Assembly (NCBI GenBank): GCA_026398235.1
Contig: JAPLTE010000031.1
Location: forward strand, 1-59,532
Direction of reading: 5' to 3'
DNA: 59,532 nt
Source: Verrucomicrobiota bacterium
GTDB taxonomy: Bacteria > Verrucomicrobiota > Verrucomicrobiia > Chthoniobacterales > Chthoniobacteraceae
The first letter of the stretch is position 1. Each line of letters opens with the position of its first letter. This document shows positions 27,357 through 35,733 of this stretch, in pieces. The notes beneath the pieces are model-generated. The model saw only the letters and a program-made list of their open reading frames with translations. It ran no database searches and was not told where the DNA came from. Made by a program: the position numbers and the translations under genes.

Positions 27357-28171
27357 CCCGCTGTTTCGGGGGATTCTTCCGCCACCGGATTGGTCAGCGC
27401 GCCGATGCCGTCGATCTCGATCGTCACCGTGTCGCCCGGTTTGAGGAACAGACGCGGGCGGCGCGCCATCCCGACCCCGTGCGGCGTGCCGGTGAGGATC
27501 ACGGTGCCGGGAAGGAGCGTCGTGCTGCCGCTCAGGAATTCGATCAGCGTCGGAATATCGAAAATCATGTCGTCGGTGTTCCAGTCCTGCACGGCCTGCC
27601 CATTGAGAATCGTGCGGATGCCGAGCGCGTTCGGGTTGGGGATTTCATCGGTCGTGACCAGGCACGGGCCGAGCGGGGCGAACGTGTCAAACGTCTTTCC
27701 CCGGCACCATTGCGTGCCGCCTTTGCGGGTCTGCCAGTCGCGCGCGCTCACGTCGTTGGCGCAAGTATAGCCGAGCACGTACTCGAGCGCGTTGGCGCGC
27801 GTGGCGTTTTTGCAGGCTTTGCCAATGACGACGGCCAGTTCGCATTCGTAATCCACCTCGTCACTGCGGAGATGGCGCGGGAGCAGAATCGGGTCGCCCG
27901 GATTTTGCACCGCATTGGGAGCCTTGCAGAAAAGCACGGGGTATTCCGGAACTTGCCCCTTGGTTTCCTCCGCGTGCCGACGGTAGTTAAGGCCGATGCA
28001 CAAAATCGCCACGGGGTTGACCGGAGCAAGCAGTTTGGCAACGTTCGCCGGTTTCCCGGTGGGGGTGATGCCCTCGAAAATGCTTCCGGCGAGTTGTTCG
28101 CGGGAGCCGTCCGCATGCTGCACCGCATAATGGGAGACCCCTTCCGGATCGAGATAACGCAAAAGCTTCAT
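27353..28171 (-). CDS. Fumarylacetoacetate hydrolase-family protein
   Basis: 272 aa. FAH fold with metal ligands in VDYECELAVVIGK (Glu pair) and the earlier CIGLNYRRHAEETKG, YPVLFCKAPNAV, GYTCANDVSARDWQ, KTFDTFAPLGPCLVT and TGTPHGVGMARRPRLFLKPG. This layout is shared by ureidoglycolate lyase, acylpyruvase and 2-hydroxyhepta-diene-dioate isomerase subfamilies, which cannot be separated by eye. A role in catabolism of an acylpyruvate-like compound or oxaloacetate decarboxylation is the usual reading. Start ATG 28169-28171 gives MKLLRYLDPEG; an alternative lies four codons upstream. Confidence 0.9.
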   Translation of the reverse strand: MKLLRYLDPEGVSHYAVQHADGSREQLAGSIFEGITPTGKPANVAKLLAPVNPVAILCIGLNYRRHAEETKGQVPEYPVLFCKAPNAVQNPGDPILLPRHLRSDEVDYECELAVVIGKACKNATRANALEYVLGYTCANDVSARDWQTRKGGTQWCRGKTFDTFAPLGPCLVTTDEIPNPNALGIRTILNGQAVQDWNTDDMIFDIPTLIEFLSGSTTLLPGTVILTGTPHGVGMARRPRLFLKPGDTVTIEIDGIGALTNPVAEESPETAG

Positions 28172-28212
28172 GGCCCGATCCAAACCGATTCCGGTTCAAA
28201 GGAAAAGACAGA

Positions 28213-28315
28213 AGAGTTGTCCGCAGATTGCGCAGATGAACGCAGATTAGGAAGGAGCTATTGCCGTAAACGGGGAGTATTCATCTGCGAAAATCTGCGC
28301 AATCTGCGGATTCCT
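28213..28315. repeat. Composite inverted element h (CGCAGATT arms)
   Basis: Between the divergent FAH-family and HIT genes. Left arm 28221-28253 CCGCAGATTGCGCAGATGAA then CGCAGATTAGGAA; right arm 28279-28315 CATCTGCGAAAATCTGCGCA then ATCTGCGGATTCC. The arms are inverted with 25 bases between. Each has three copies of (G/C)GCAGAT(T). Confidence 0.8.
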
Positions 28316-28441
28316 CTTTTTCCCCGAGGGAAAACGGGAAAAACTTTAGTGAGGACGCCGACCCGGGGGCAGGGGGGGCTTGGCCGGCGTCCTCACACAC
28401 TATTCTCTTCAGCAGCCCGCGTGCTCGTGTTAAAAAAAAGC

Positions 28442-28780
28442 ATGACAATCTTCGAGAAAATTGCTCGGCGGGAAATCCCCGCCGCCATCGTGCATGAGGA
28501 AGACGACTTCTTTGCGTTCCAAGACGTCAACCCCCAGGCGCCTGTGCATGTGTTGATCGTGCCCAAGCGGGTCATTCCGGGAATCAGCGGCAGCGCGCCC
28601 GGCGATGCGGAGTTGCTGGGGCGAATGCTGGTCGCCTCGAAGGAGATCGCGAAGAAGCTCGGCGTGGCCGAAAGCGGGTACCGGCTCGTGATCAATCACG
28701 GCGCAGACGCCGGAGAAAGCGTCCCGCATCTGCACATCCACTTGCTGGGCGGCCGGGCAATGGCCTGGCCTCCGGGGTAA
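28442..28780 (+). CDS. HIT-family nucleotide hydrolase (HINT-like)
   Basis: 112 aa. Typical histidine triad protein: TIFEKIARREIPAAIVHEED, APVHVLIVPKRVIPGIS, GYRLVINHGADAGESVPHLH and the active-site HLHIHLLGGRAMAWPPG. HINT proteins hydrolyse phosphoramidates of AMP such as aminoacyl- or lysyl-AMP; the physiological role varies. The ATG at 28442 is the family start, and a longer frame upstream is through repeat DNA. It is convergent with the phosphodiesterase gene across element i. Confidence 0.95.
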   Translation: MTIFEKIARREIPAAIVHEEDDFFAFQDVNPQAPVHVLIVPKRVIPGISGSAPGDAELLGRMLVASKEIAKKLGVAESGYRLVINHGADAGESVPHLHIHLLGGRAMAWPPG

Positions 28781-28792
28781 GGGGGAGGCGCA

Positions 28793-28878
28793 AAGTTGAG
28801 AGTTTTTAGTTGAGAGTTGAGAGAAGGAAAAACGCGGGCGCATTTTCTCTCAACTCTCAACTTCTGCCTCTCTCAACT
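28793..28878. repeat. Composite inverted element i (AGTTGAGAG arms)
   Basis: Left arm 28793-28825 AGTTGAGAGTTTTTAGTTGA then GAGTTGAGAGAA; right arm 28844-28878 TTCTCTCAACTCTCAACTTC then TCTCTCAACTT. The loop is short (18 bases, GC-rich), so it would form a strong hairpin between the convergent HIT and phosphodiesterase genes and could act as a two-way terminator. Confidence 0.8.
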
Positions 28879-28880
28879 TC

Positions 28881-29666
28881 CTACTCCACCACCCGCGTGA
28901 ACCGCTGGATGCTCAACGCTTTCCCGGTGGATTCGTCGATGTCGATGATCGCGCCGTTGAGGGCAACCGGCCCCTTGGCCACCGGGAATGTCGCGGGGAG
29001 ATTCGTAATGAAGCGCGAAATGATCGGCTCGATCTCCCGCCCTAAAACCGACTCGGTCGGGCCGCACATCCCGGCATCGCACAGGAAGGCTGTGCCGCCG
29101 GGGAACACCCGTTCATCCCCCGTCTGCACATGGGTATGGGTGCCGACAACCGCCGAAACCCGGCCATCCAAAAACCGGCCCACGGCAATTTTCTCGCTCG
29201 TGGTCTCGGCATGGACATCCACAAAAATGACCGCCGTTTCCTCGCGCATTTTCGCGACGGCTTCCTCCAGCGCCCGGAACGGATTTTCCAGCGGCGGCTG
29301 CATAAAGGTGCGGCCTTGGACGTCGATCACGCCGACTTTGCCCTTGGGAGTTTCCAGGATCACGCTCCCCTGGCCGGGGGTGTCCTCGGGGTAGTTGATG
29401 GGCCGCAGCAGGCGCGGCTCGGTATCGATGTAATTAAAAATCTCTTTCTGATCCCAGACATGATCGCCGGTGGTGACGACCGCGATGCCCGCCCGCAGCA
29501 GATCGATCGTGATTTTCGGGGTGATGCCGCGCCCGCCAGCGGCGTTCTCGCCGTTGACGATGACGAAATCGAGTTCATACTCTTTTTTGAGCACGGGCAC
29601 GAGGTCGATCACGGCGCGGCGTCCGGGTTCGCCCACCACATCGCCCAGGAACATCATTCGTAACAT
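28881..29666 (-). CDS. YmdB-type metallophosphoesterase (TIGR00282-like)
   Basis: 261 aa. Calcineurin-like fold with MMFLGDVVGEPGRRAV, the metal-binding VNGENAAGGRGIT, TTGDHVWDQKEI, RPINYPEDTPGQG, VDVHAETTSEK and VVGTHTHVQTGDE, FLCDAGMCGPTESVLG. This is the YmdB family, which hydrolyses 2',3'-cyclic nucleotides in Bacillus and also affects biofilm and motility decisions. All metal ligands look intact. The start at ATG 29664-29666 (MLRMMFLGD) is taken; the second Met three codons on is equally good. It is divergent from the amidase gene with only 51 bases between. Confidence 0.93.
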   Translation of the reverse strand: MLRMMFLGDVVGEPGRRAVIDLVPVLKKEYELDFVIVNGENAAGGRGITPKITIDLLRAGIAVVTTGDHVWDQKEIFNYIDTEPRLLRPINYPEDTPGQGSVILETPKGKVGVIDVQGRTFMQPPLENPFRALEEAVAKMREETAVIFVDVHAETTSEKIAVGRFLDGRVSAVVGTHTHVQTGDERVFPGGTAFLCDAGMCGPTESVLGREIEPIISRFITNLPATFPVAKGPVALNGAIIDIDESTGKALSIQRFTRVVE

Positions 29667-29717
29667 AGAGGTTCCTTAGCGGAAAACCCCGACTCTCCAC
29701 AAACGATTTCATCCAAG

Positions 29718-30974
29718 ATGCGTCATTTCCTTGTTCTTTTGCTGGCCGCCCTCGCGTGGCCCGCGCTCCTCCGCGCCTCGCAACCGGTGAGCGTGCTCGC
29801 CGAGGTGCCCCGCTGGTCGGATCTCGCGCCATTCCAAAAAACCATCACCCGGGCCGATTTCCTGCGCCTGCTCGACACGGTGTATGCCCCCGGTGGAGCG
29901 TGGAAGGAATGCATCGAGGTCGGGTCGGACTCCGCGCGGATTCATCAACCGGGCGAGCCAGGGGCCGATTTCCGGCTCGAATTTGCGAAGGATGCAGCCT
30001 CCGCTGTTCCCGTGCCCCGGTATTGGACTCCGCCGGGCGCTCTCAAAAAAATCCCCGGCAAACCGCTCGCGGGCTACACCATCGCACTGGATCCCGGCCA
30101 CTTGGGCGGGCGTTGGGCCCGGATGGAGGAGCGCTGGTTTCAGATCGGCGACGCCGCTCCGGTGATGGAGGGGGAGATGGTCTGGCTCACGGCCCAACAC
30201 CTTTCGGATCGGCTCAAAACGCTCGGGGCCAACGTGGTCCTGGTGCGCAAAGGGTCCGAACCGGTGACCGGCGAACGTCCGCGTTCCCTTCGCCGCGAGG
30301 CCAAGGCGGAACTGGCGCGCGAGGGGATTGAAGCGCCCCGTGACCGCTACGACGGCCCCAGCGATCCGCTCAAAAGCCAAACCGTCCAATGGCAGAGCGA
30401 ATTGCTGTTTTACAGGATCAGCGAAATCCGGGCACGCGCCCAGCGGATCAACCACCAACTCAAGCCGGATTTAGTCATCTGCCTCCACTGCAACGCGGAA
30501 GAATGGGGCGACCCGGCCCATCCGCAACTTACCGACAAAAACCATCTGCACCTGCTTGTAAACGGAAACTACCATTCCGGCGAACTCGCCTTGGCGGATA
30601 TCCGGCACGAGATGCTGCTCAAACTCCTGGGCCGTTCCGCGCGCGTGGAATTGCCGCTCTCCAGCCGCGTGGCCGCTTCGCTGGCCCGCGCCACCGGCCT
30701 GCCGCCGTATGAATACCACAGCGGCAAAGCGCGGGTAACGGACAGTCCCTACGTCTGGACGCGCAATCTGCTGGCGAACCGGCTCTACCGTTGTCCGGTG
30801 GTTTATTGCGAGCCGTACGTCATGAACAGCCAAATCGTTTTCGACCGGGTGCAACTCGGCGATTACGCGGGGATGAAGAGCATCGGCGGCATGGAGCGCA
30901 AAAGCCTCTACCGCGAATACGCCGACGCCGTGGCCGATGGGGTGGCGAACTATTTCGCCGAAAAGGGGAATTAG
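29718..30974 (+). CDS. N-acetylmuramoyl-L-alanine amidase (Amidase_3-like), secreted
   Basis: 418 aa with signal peptide MRHFLVLLLAALAWPALLRA. The Amidase_3 zinc motifs are in the second half: IALDPGHLGGRW (His), GEMVWLTAQHLSDRLKTLGA (Glu), VICLHCNAEEWG (His), and a final acidic VVYCEPYVMNS. The N-terminal 110 residues are a separate unknown domain. There is an insertion of about 100 residues between the Glu and second His. The predicted action is cleavage of the amide between MurNAc and L-Ala in peptidoglycan, for cell separation or recycling in the periplasm. Family placement is good, subgroup uncertain. Confidence 0.82.
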   Translation: MRHFLVLLLAALAWPALLRASQPVSVLAEVPRWSDLAPFQKTITRADFLRLLDTVYAPGGAWKECIEVGSDSARIHQPGEPGADFRLEFAKDAASAVPVPRYWTPPGALKKIPGKPLAGYTIALDPGHLGGRWARMEERWFQIGDAAPVMEGEMVWLTAQHLSDRLKTLGANVVLVRKGSEPVTGERPRSLRREAKAELAREGIEAPRDRYDGPSDPLKSQTVQWQSELLFYRISEIRARAQRINHQLKPDLVICLHCNAEEWGDPAHPQLTDKNHLHLLVNGNYHSGELALADIRHEMLLKLLGRSARVELPLSSRVAASLARATGLPPYEYHSGKARVTDSPYVWTRNLLANRLYRCPVVYCEPYVMNSQIVFDRVQLGDYAGMKSIGGMERKSLYREYADAVADGVANYFAEKGN

Positions 30975-31000
30975 GGGCTGAGCAAGCTGGCTGCCACCGT

Positions 31001-31073
31001 CCCGGAATCGTCCGCGGAGCGGCCGATCCACCTGATCACCGGCACCGGTGGATCGCGACCTCCGGGCGCGATG
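31001..31073. repeat. Family 1 palindromic repeat, copy C
   Basis: Reads CCCGGAATCGTCCGCGGAGC, GGCCGATCCACC, spacer with CACCGG, then GGTGGATCGCGACCTCCGGG and CGCGATG. Lies between the amidase stop and the rpsT terminator. Same orientation as copy B. Confidence 0.85.
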
Positions 31074-31089
31074 GGGATGGCGCCTCGCA

Positions 31090-31129
31090 AACAAAAACGA
31101 GCACAGGCCCCGTGCGGAACCTGTGCTCG
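31090..31129 (-). terminator. Terminator of rpsT
   Basis: On the minus strand CGAGCACAGG, a 12-base loop and CCTGTGCTCG form a perfect 10-bp stem followed by TTTTTGTTTG. It lies about 28 bases past the rpsT stop. The plus strand also has a run of A on the other side, so it could serve both directions. Confidence 0.88.
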
Positions 31130-31156
31130 AAAAAAAGTTACGGAGCCCCGCCCGCC

Positions 31157-31420
31157 TTACGCGAGGGTGGCGACCTTCTTGGCCAGACGGCTCTTGCGGC
31201 GGTCGGCCAGATTCTTGTGGACGCGACCGTCGTTGACGGCTTTGTCGAGCGCCGAAACCAACACTTGCAGGCTGGCTTTGGACTCGTCCTTCTTGCCGGA
31301 CTTGATTGCGGCATCGAAGTTCTTGGTGTAGGTCTTGATGGCGCTCAAGGCGGTGCGATTTTGCCCGGTGCGGACAACGGTTTGTTTGGCGCGTTTGGCG
31401 GCGGATTTAGTATTAGCCAT
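31157..31420 (-). CDS. rpsT: 30S ribosomal protein S20
   Basis: 87 aa, family length. The sequence starts MANTKSAAKRAKQTVVRTGQ then NRTALSAIKTYTKNFDAAIK, and continues KASLQVLVSALDKAVNDGRV, HKNLADRRKSRLAKKVATL: the basic three-helix bundle that binds 16S rRNA. The start at ATG 31418-31420 is fixed by the family. It stands alone, as in many bacteria, with its own terminator, and is divergent from typA. Confidence 0.97.
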   Translation of the reverse strand: MANTKSAAKRAKQTVVRTGQNRTALSAIKTYTKNFDAAIKSGKKDESKASLQVLVSALDKAVNDGRVHKNLADRRKSRLAKKVATLA

Positions 31421-31585
31421 GGCTTATCTCAAAAGTAAAAGGACAGTAAAAGGAGGCGGAAAATGACCTCCCGGAGGCCACTTGTCAACAAGAGATATGC
31501 GGTTGGGCACTCTAATCCGTTGACTCCGGGCGCGTCTGCCCCCATATTCCCGGCCTTTTTGAACGAGAATCCTGAGATTATTGAT

Positions 31586-33373
31586 ATGGAGCACATCCGA
31601 AACATCGCCATCATTGCGCACGTCGACCATGGCAAGACCACTTTGGTGGACCAACTGCTCAAGCAGTCGGGCACCTTCCGCGCCAACCAAGCCATCGCCA
31701 GCGAAGAGCGGATCATGGATTCCATGGACCTCGAACGCGAAAAGGGGATCACCATTCGCGCCAAAAACGCGGCCTACAAGTGGCACGATTACCATGTGAA
31801 CATCGTGGATACTCCCGGGCACGCCGATTTCGGCGGCGAGGTCGAGCGCATCATGAAAATGGTGGACGGGGTGCTGCTCGTGGTGGACGCCCATGACGGC
31901 CCGCAGGCGCAAACCAAGTTTGTTTTGAAAAAAGCGCTGGAGAACGGCGCGAAACCGATTGTGGTCATCAACAAGATCGACCGCGAGAACGCCCGGCCTC
32001 ACAAGGTCCTCGATATGGTGTTCGACCTCTTTATCGAGCTCAACGCCACCGACAAGCAGCTCGATTTCCCGGTCGTGTACGCCAGCGCCCGCGACGGCTA
32101 CGCGATGAACGAGGTGGGCCAGACTGCGGACAACCTCCAGCCGCTCTTTGAGGCGATCGTCAAGCACATCCCGGCCCCGCCGAAATCCGACGTCTCCTAT
32201 TTCCAGATGATCGCCTCCAATCTGGACTACTCCGATTACCTCGGCCGGATCGCCTACGGACGCATCGTCAGCGGCCGCGTGAGCGTGGGCGACACCATCG
32301 TCTGCATCCACAAGGACGGCACCCGCGAACGGGCCAATGTCACGGCGCTTTTCAGCCACCAGGGGCTTGCAAAAATCGAGATCAAGCACGCCAGTGCGGG
32401 CGACATCATCGGCTTGTGCGGCTTTGAAGACGTGTTCATCGGCGAGACCCTCACCGACACCGAAGAACGCCTCCCGCTGCATTTCGTGGACATCGATCCG
32501 CCGACGATCACGATGCAGATATGCATCAACGACGGCCCGCTCGCAGGTCGCGAAGGCAAGCTGCTCACCGCCCGCCAAGTCCGCGAACGGCTCGTGCGCG
32601 AGACCCGCACCAACGTCTCCATTATCTTCAGCGACACCGATACCGCGGGCCACTTTGAAGTCCAGGCACGCGGCGAAATGCAAATCGCCATCCTCGTGGA
32701 GCAGATGCGCCGGGAAGGCTTCGAGATTCTGGTTTCGCGGCCCGAGGTCATTTTCCACCGGGACGACAACGGCAACCTGATGGAGCCGATCGAAACGGTT
32801 TACGTCGATGTGCCGAACGAAAACCTCGGCGACATCTTGCAAAGCCTCGCGGGCCGCAAAGCCGACATCGTCAGCATGGACCACCAGGCGCACAGCGTCA
32901 CCGTCCAAGCCGACGTCCCCACGCGCGGCCTCATCGGCTTCGAGACCGACCTGGTCAACTGCACGAAGGGCCACGGCATCATGTCGCACCTCTTCAAGGA
33001 ATACGCTCCTTACAAAGGGGACATTCCCACCCGCTACAACGGCGTGCTGATCTCCATGGAAGGCGGCATTTCCACCGCCTACGCCCTGGAAACCATCCAG
33101 GAACGCGGACGCCTTTTCATTGGGCCACAGGTCGACATTTACGAAGGGATGATCATCGGCGAAAACGCCCGTCCCGACGACATGCCGGTGAACCCCTGCC
33201 GGGCCAAGAAGCTCAACAACATGCGTTCCTCAGGCGACGGCAAAGGCATCGCCCTCGCTCCGCCGCTCGTCATGACGCTGGAGCGTTCGCTCGAATACAT
33301 CGCCCCTGAGGGAATAACCGCAAAGAGGCGCAAAAAGGCGGACAGGATCAGCCACTTCGCCCACGAGATTTGA
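31586..33373 (+). CDS. typA: Translational GTPase TypA/BipA, C-terminus replaced by repeat DNA
   Basis: 595 aa ribosome-binding GTPase active in cold, stress and subunit assembly. G motifs: [15 protein letters not shown] (G1), effector RGITIRAKN-type segment (here [12 protein letters not shown]), [16 protein letters not shown] (G3), [10 protein letters not shown] (G4). The later domains have [20 protein letters not shown] and [18 protein letters not shown]. The expected ending, E(F/Y)I-DDELVEVTP..IRLRKR, is missing: after SLEYIA the protein reads [20 protein letters not shown] then EI, coded by an intergenic repeat arm, with its stop in the family 2 repeat. The start ATG 31586 begins [19 protein letters not shown]; an upstream frame lacks family match. 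Confidence 0.93.
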   Translation: MEHIRNIAIIAHVDHGKTTLVDQLLKQSGTFRANQAIASEERIMDSMDLEREKGITIRAKNAAYKWHDYHVNIVDTPGHADFGGEVERIMKMVDGVLLVVDAHDGPQAQTKFVLKKALENGAKPIVVINKIDRENARPHKVLDMVFDLFIELNATDKQLDFPVVYASARDGYAMNEVGQTADNLQPLFEAIVKHIPAPPKSDVSYFQMIASNLDYSDYLGRIAYGRIVSGRVSVGDTIVCIHKDGTRERANVTALFSHQGLAKIEIKHASAGDIIGLCGFEDVFIGETLTDTEERLPLHFVDIDPPTITMQICINDGPLAGREGKLLTARQVRERLVRETRTNVSIIFSDTDTAGHFEVQARGEMQIAILVEQMRREGFEILVSRPEVIFHRDDNGNLMEPIETVYVDVPNENLGDILQSLAGRKADIVSMDHQAHSVTVQADVPTRGLIGFETDLVNCTKGHGIMSHLFKEYAPYKGDIPTRYNGVLISMEGGISTAYALETIQERGRLFIGPQVDIYEGMIIGENARPDDMPVNPCRAKKLNNMRSSGDGKGIALAPPLVMTLERSLEYIAPEGITAKRRKKADRISHFAHEI

Positions 33374-33547
33374 GGCCCGGAGGGCCCGTGGAAGTGAGCC
33401 GGTGGCGCAAGCCACCGGTAGGAGCACAAAACGTATTCGCCCCGGAGGGGCGGGGGAGTTTGGTTTTGCTCTCGTCCCCCATCTGGCGATTGGGAACGAG
33501 GGGAATCCTCCAGTTCTTTCTTTGCGTCCTTTGCGCTCTTTGCGCGA
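33318..33547. repeat. Composite inverted element j (GCGCAAAGA arms enclosing family 2 copy 2)
   Basis: Left arm 33318-33341 CCGCAAAGAGGCGCAAAAAG lies inside the typA reading frame; right arm 33517-33547 reads CTTTCTTTGCGTCCTTTGCG then CTCTTTGCGCG. Family 2 copy 2 lies between them. The arm unit is the same type as in element d. Confidence 0.78.
33372..33418. repeat. Family 2 hairpin repeat, copy 2
   Basis: GAGGCCCGGAGGGCCCGTGG, AAGTGAGCCGGTGGC, loop GCAA, GCCACCGG. It is the reverse complement of copy 1 at 5038-5087. The typA stop TGA overlaps its first bases. Confidence 0.8.
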
Positions 33548-33611
33548 GACCTTCTGCGGAATTTAGGGATAATTTCTCGCGCTTTTTCACTCGCTTGCCT
33601 AAAACGTAGCC

Positions 33612-34493
33612 ATGCAATTGATCGATGGCAAACGGATCGCGCAAGAAGTCCACGCGGAGACGCGAATGGCGGTGGAAGGGCTGAAGGCCAAGGGAATCAC
33701 TCCCGGCTTGGCGGTGGTGCTGGTGGGGGATGACCCCGCTTCGCGCGCCTACGTGCGTTCCAAGGATAAAATGTCCCACGAACTCGGGATTTACTCGGTC
33801 AAACACGAGCTTCCGGCGGAAACGACCCAGGAAGAACTCGTTGCTCTCGTGCACCGGCTCAATGCTGATCCGGCCATTCACGGCATCCTCGTGCAATCGC
33901 CTCCGCCCGCGCACATCGACGAGGCGGCGGTGGTCGCGGCCATCGACCCGCGCAAGGACGTGGATGGCTTTCACCCGGTCAACGTCGCCAAGCTCGCCCT
34001 GGATGATCCCACCGGCTTTGTCCCGTGCACTCCGTTGGGCTGCCAGCGGTTGCTGCTCGCCAGCGGCATCGACCCGGCGGGCAAACATGCTGTCGTGCTG
34101 GGCCGCTCGATGATAGTCGGCAAGCCTCTGGCCTTGCTGCTCATGGCCAAAGGCAAAGGGGGCGACGCCACGGTCACGGTCGTCCATTCGCGCTCGCGCA
34201 ATCTCCCCGAGCTCACCCGCCAGGCGGACATCCTCATCGCCGCGATCGGACGACCCGGGTTCGTCACAGCCGGGCACGTGCGCGAAGGAGCGGTGGTCAT
34301 TGACGTGGGGATCAACCGCGTGGAGGACTCGGCAAACGCCAAGGGATACCGGATCGTGGGCGACGTGGCCTTTGAAGAAGTGGCCCCAAAATGTTCGGCC
34401 ATCACCCCGGTGCCCGGCGGAGTCGGCCCAATGACCATTGCGATGCTCATGGCCAACACCGTCAAAGCATGCCGGCAGATCACCGGCGGGTAG
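33612..34493 (+). CDS. folD: Methylenetetrahydrofolate dehydrogenase / methenyltetrahydrofolate cyclohydrolase
   Basis: 293 aa cytoplasmic C1 enzyme interconverting 5,10-methylene-, methenyl- and 10-formyl-THF. Signatures: [20 protein letters not shown] (catalytic Tyr and Lys), [57 protein letters not shown] (NADP site) and [15 protein letters not shown]. All key residues are present. The ATG at 33612 is the family start. It is convergent with metF, the enzyme using the same methylene-THF. Confidence 0.97.
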   Translation: MQLIDGKRIAQEVHAETRMAVEGLKAKGITPGLAVVLVGDDPASRAYVRSKDKMSHELGIYSVKHELPAETTQEELVALVHRLNADPAIHGILVQSPPPAHIDEAAVVAAIDPRKDVDGFHPVNVAKLALDDPTGFVPCTPLGCQRLLLASGIDPAGKHAVVLGRSMIVGKPLALLLMAKGKGGDATVTVVHSRSRNLPELTRQADILIAAIGRPGFVTAGHVREGAVVIDVGINRVEDSANAKGYRIVGDVAFEEVAPKCSAITPVPGGVGPMTIAMLMANTVKACRQITGG

Positions 34494-34525
34494 GCAGGAC
34501 TTTCTTTCGATGCTGAGAGCCAGTG

Positions 34526-35449
34526 TTACTGTGGCCTCTGTCCCGTGCCGCGCGAGTCGCGCAAGCCAAGGCTGGCGAAGATTTTGCGGGTCGCGTCCGA
34601 GCGGTTCAATGTGTAGAAATGGATGCCGCGCACCTCGTTTTCCAGCAGGTCGTGGCATTGCTCGGAGGCGTAGTGGATCCCCACTTGCGCCATCATTTGC
34701 GGATCGTTCTGGCAACGCGCCAGTGCCCGCAGCAATTTGGCCGGGAACCGCGCTCCTCCGGCCAGTTCCGCCATCCGTTTCAATCCGCTCACTGAAGTGG
34801 CGGGCATGATCCCGGCGAGGATCGGCACTTTGATTCCCGCCAGTTCGCACCGATCCCGAAAATCGTAGAAATCGCGGTTCTCAAAGAAAAGCTGGGTCAC
34901 GATGTAGTCTGCCCCGGCGTCCACCTTGGCCTTGAGATAATCGATCTCCAAAAGCCGGTTGGGAGTGGCGGGATGCCCTTCCGGGAAACCGGCCACGCCG
35001 ATGCCGAAGCCGCGCCGGTCCGGGTGTGCGCCCGAGGCGTTGAATTTACGGATGAACGCCACCAGATCGGCCGCGTGCTGGAAATCGTCCTGTTCGTGGC
35101 AGTAGCCGGGCGTGCGGGGCGGATCGCCGCAGAGCGCGAGGATGTTGCCGATCCCCTCGGCGGCGTACCGTTCGAGGATTTTTCCGATTTCCGCCTCCTT
35201 ATGGCAGACGCAGGTGAGATGGGGGATGGGGTTGAGCGAGGTCTGCGTCTTGATGCGCATGACCAGTTCATGCGTCAACTCCCGGGTGGAACCGCCTGCC
35301 CCATAGGTAACACTTACGAAATGGGGGAGATACGGCTCCAGTTCGAGGATTGTTTGAAACAGGCTTTCCGCTGCTTCCGGCGTTTTTGGCGGGAAAAACT
35401 CAAATGAAAACGTGGTGGGGTGGCTGGAAAGGATGTCCTGGATGTGCAT
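34526..35449 (-). CDS. metF: Methylenetetrahydrofolate reductase
   Basis: Reduces 5,10-methylene-THF to 5-methyl-THF with FAD. 307 aa, bacterial length. The barrel shows FSFEFFPPKTPEAAESLF, FVSVTYGAGGSTRELTHELV, IPHLTCVCHKEAEIGKIL, ILALCGDPPRTPG, IGVAGFPEGHP, GADYIVTQLFFENRDFYDF and IMPATSV. The ATG at 35447-35449 begins MHIQDILSSHP as in the family; an upstream start would add 43 residues without match. The 284-base upstream gap holds no recognisable SAM or SAH riboswitch. Works with folD and metX in methionine supply. Confidence 0.97.
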   Translation of the reverse strand: MHIQDILSSHPTTFSFEFFPPKTPEAAESLFQTILELEPYLPHFVSVTYGAGGSTRELTHELVMRIKTQTSLNPIPHLTCVCHKEAEIGKILERYAAEGIGNILALCGDPPRTPGYCHEQDDFQHAADLVAFIRKFNASGAHPDRRGFGIGVAGFPEGHPATPNRLLEIDYLKAKVDAGADYIVTQLFFENRDFYDFRDRCELAGIKVPILAGIMPATSVSGLKRMAELAGGARFPAKLLRALARCQNDPQMMAQVGIHYASEQCHDLLENEVRGIHFYTLNRSDATRKIFASLGLRDSRGTGQRPQ

Positions 35450-35733
35450 GCGCTGGAAGTTTGGGCCTGCAAACGCAAGCGCCGCTGATGCGTTTTTATA
35501 CCACCCGCAAGAGAACCTTTCAACCGGTTTGAATTGGGCAACCCCGCCCGTCCTCGTAACGGATGCGGGGAGTGACATCTTACAATGTATTTACGTTGCC
35601 CCCACAACTTTGAAAAAAAAGCGGCTTTGGGCTCCGCAGAACGCCCTTCCTGCGACTTCTCATTGGACAAACCCCGCGCGCCTCTTCATTTTCTAAAACA
35701 GTCCAGCAATCCTCCCCCCCCTTTATCCCCCCT

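Noticed and set aside
31424-32989. 521-codon open frame on the minus strand
   Set aside because: Antisense to typA; composition (His, Asp, Gly, Val-rich) is typical of a GC-driven shadow.
35450-35733. SAM or SAH riboswitch upstream of metF
   Set aside because: I looked for the conserved cores and pairing and found none that could be supported.
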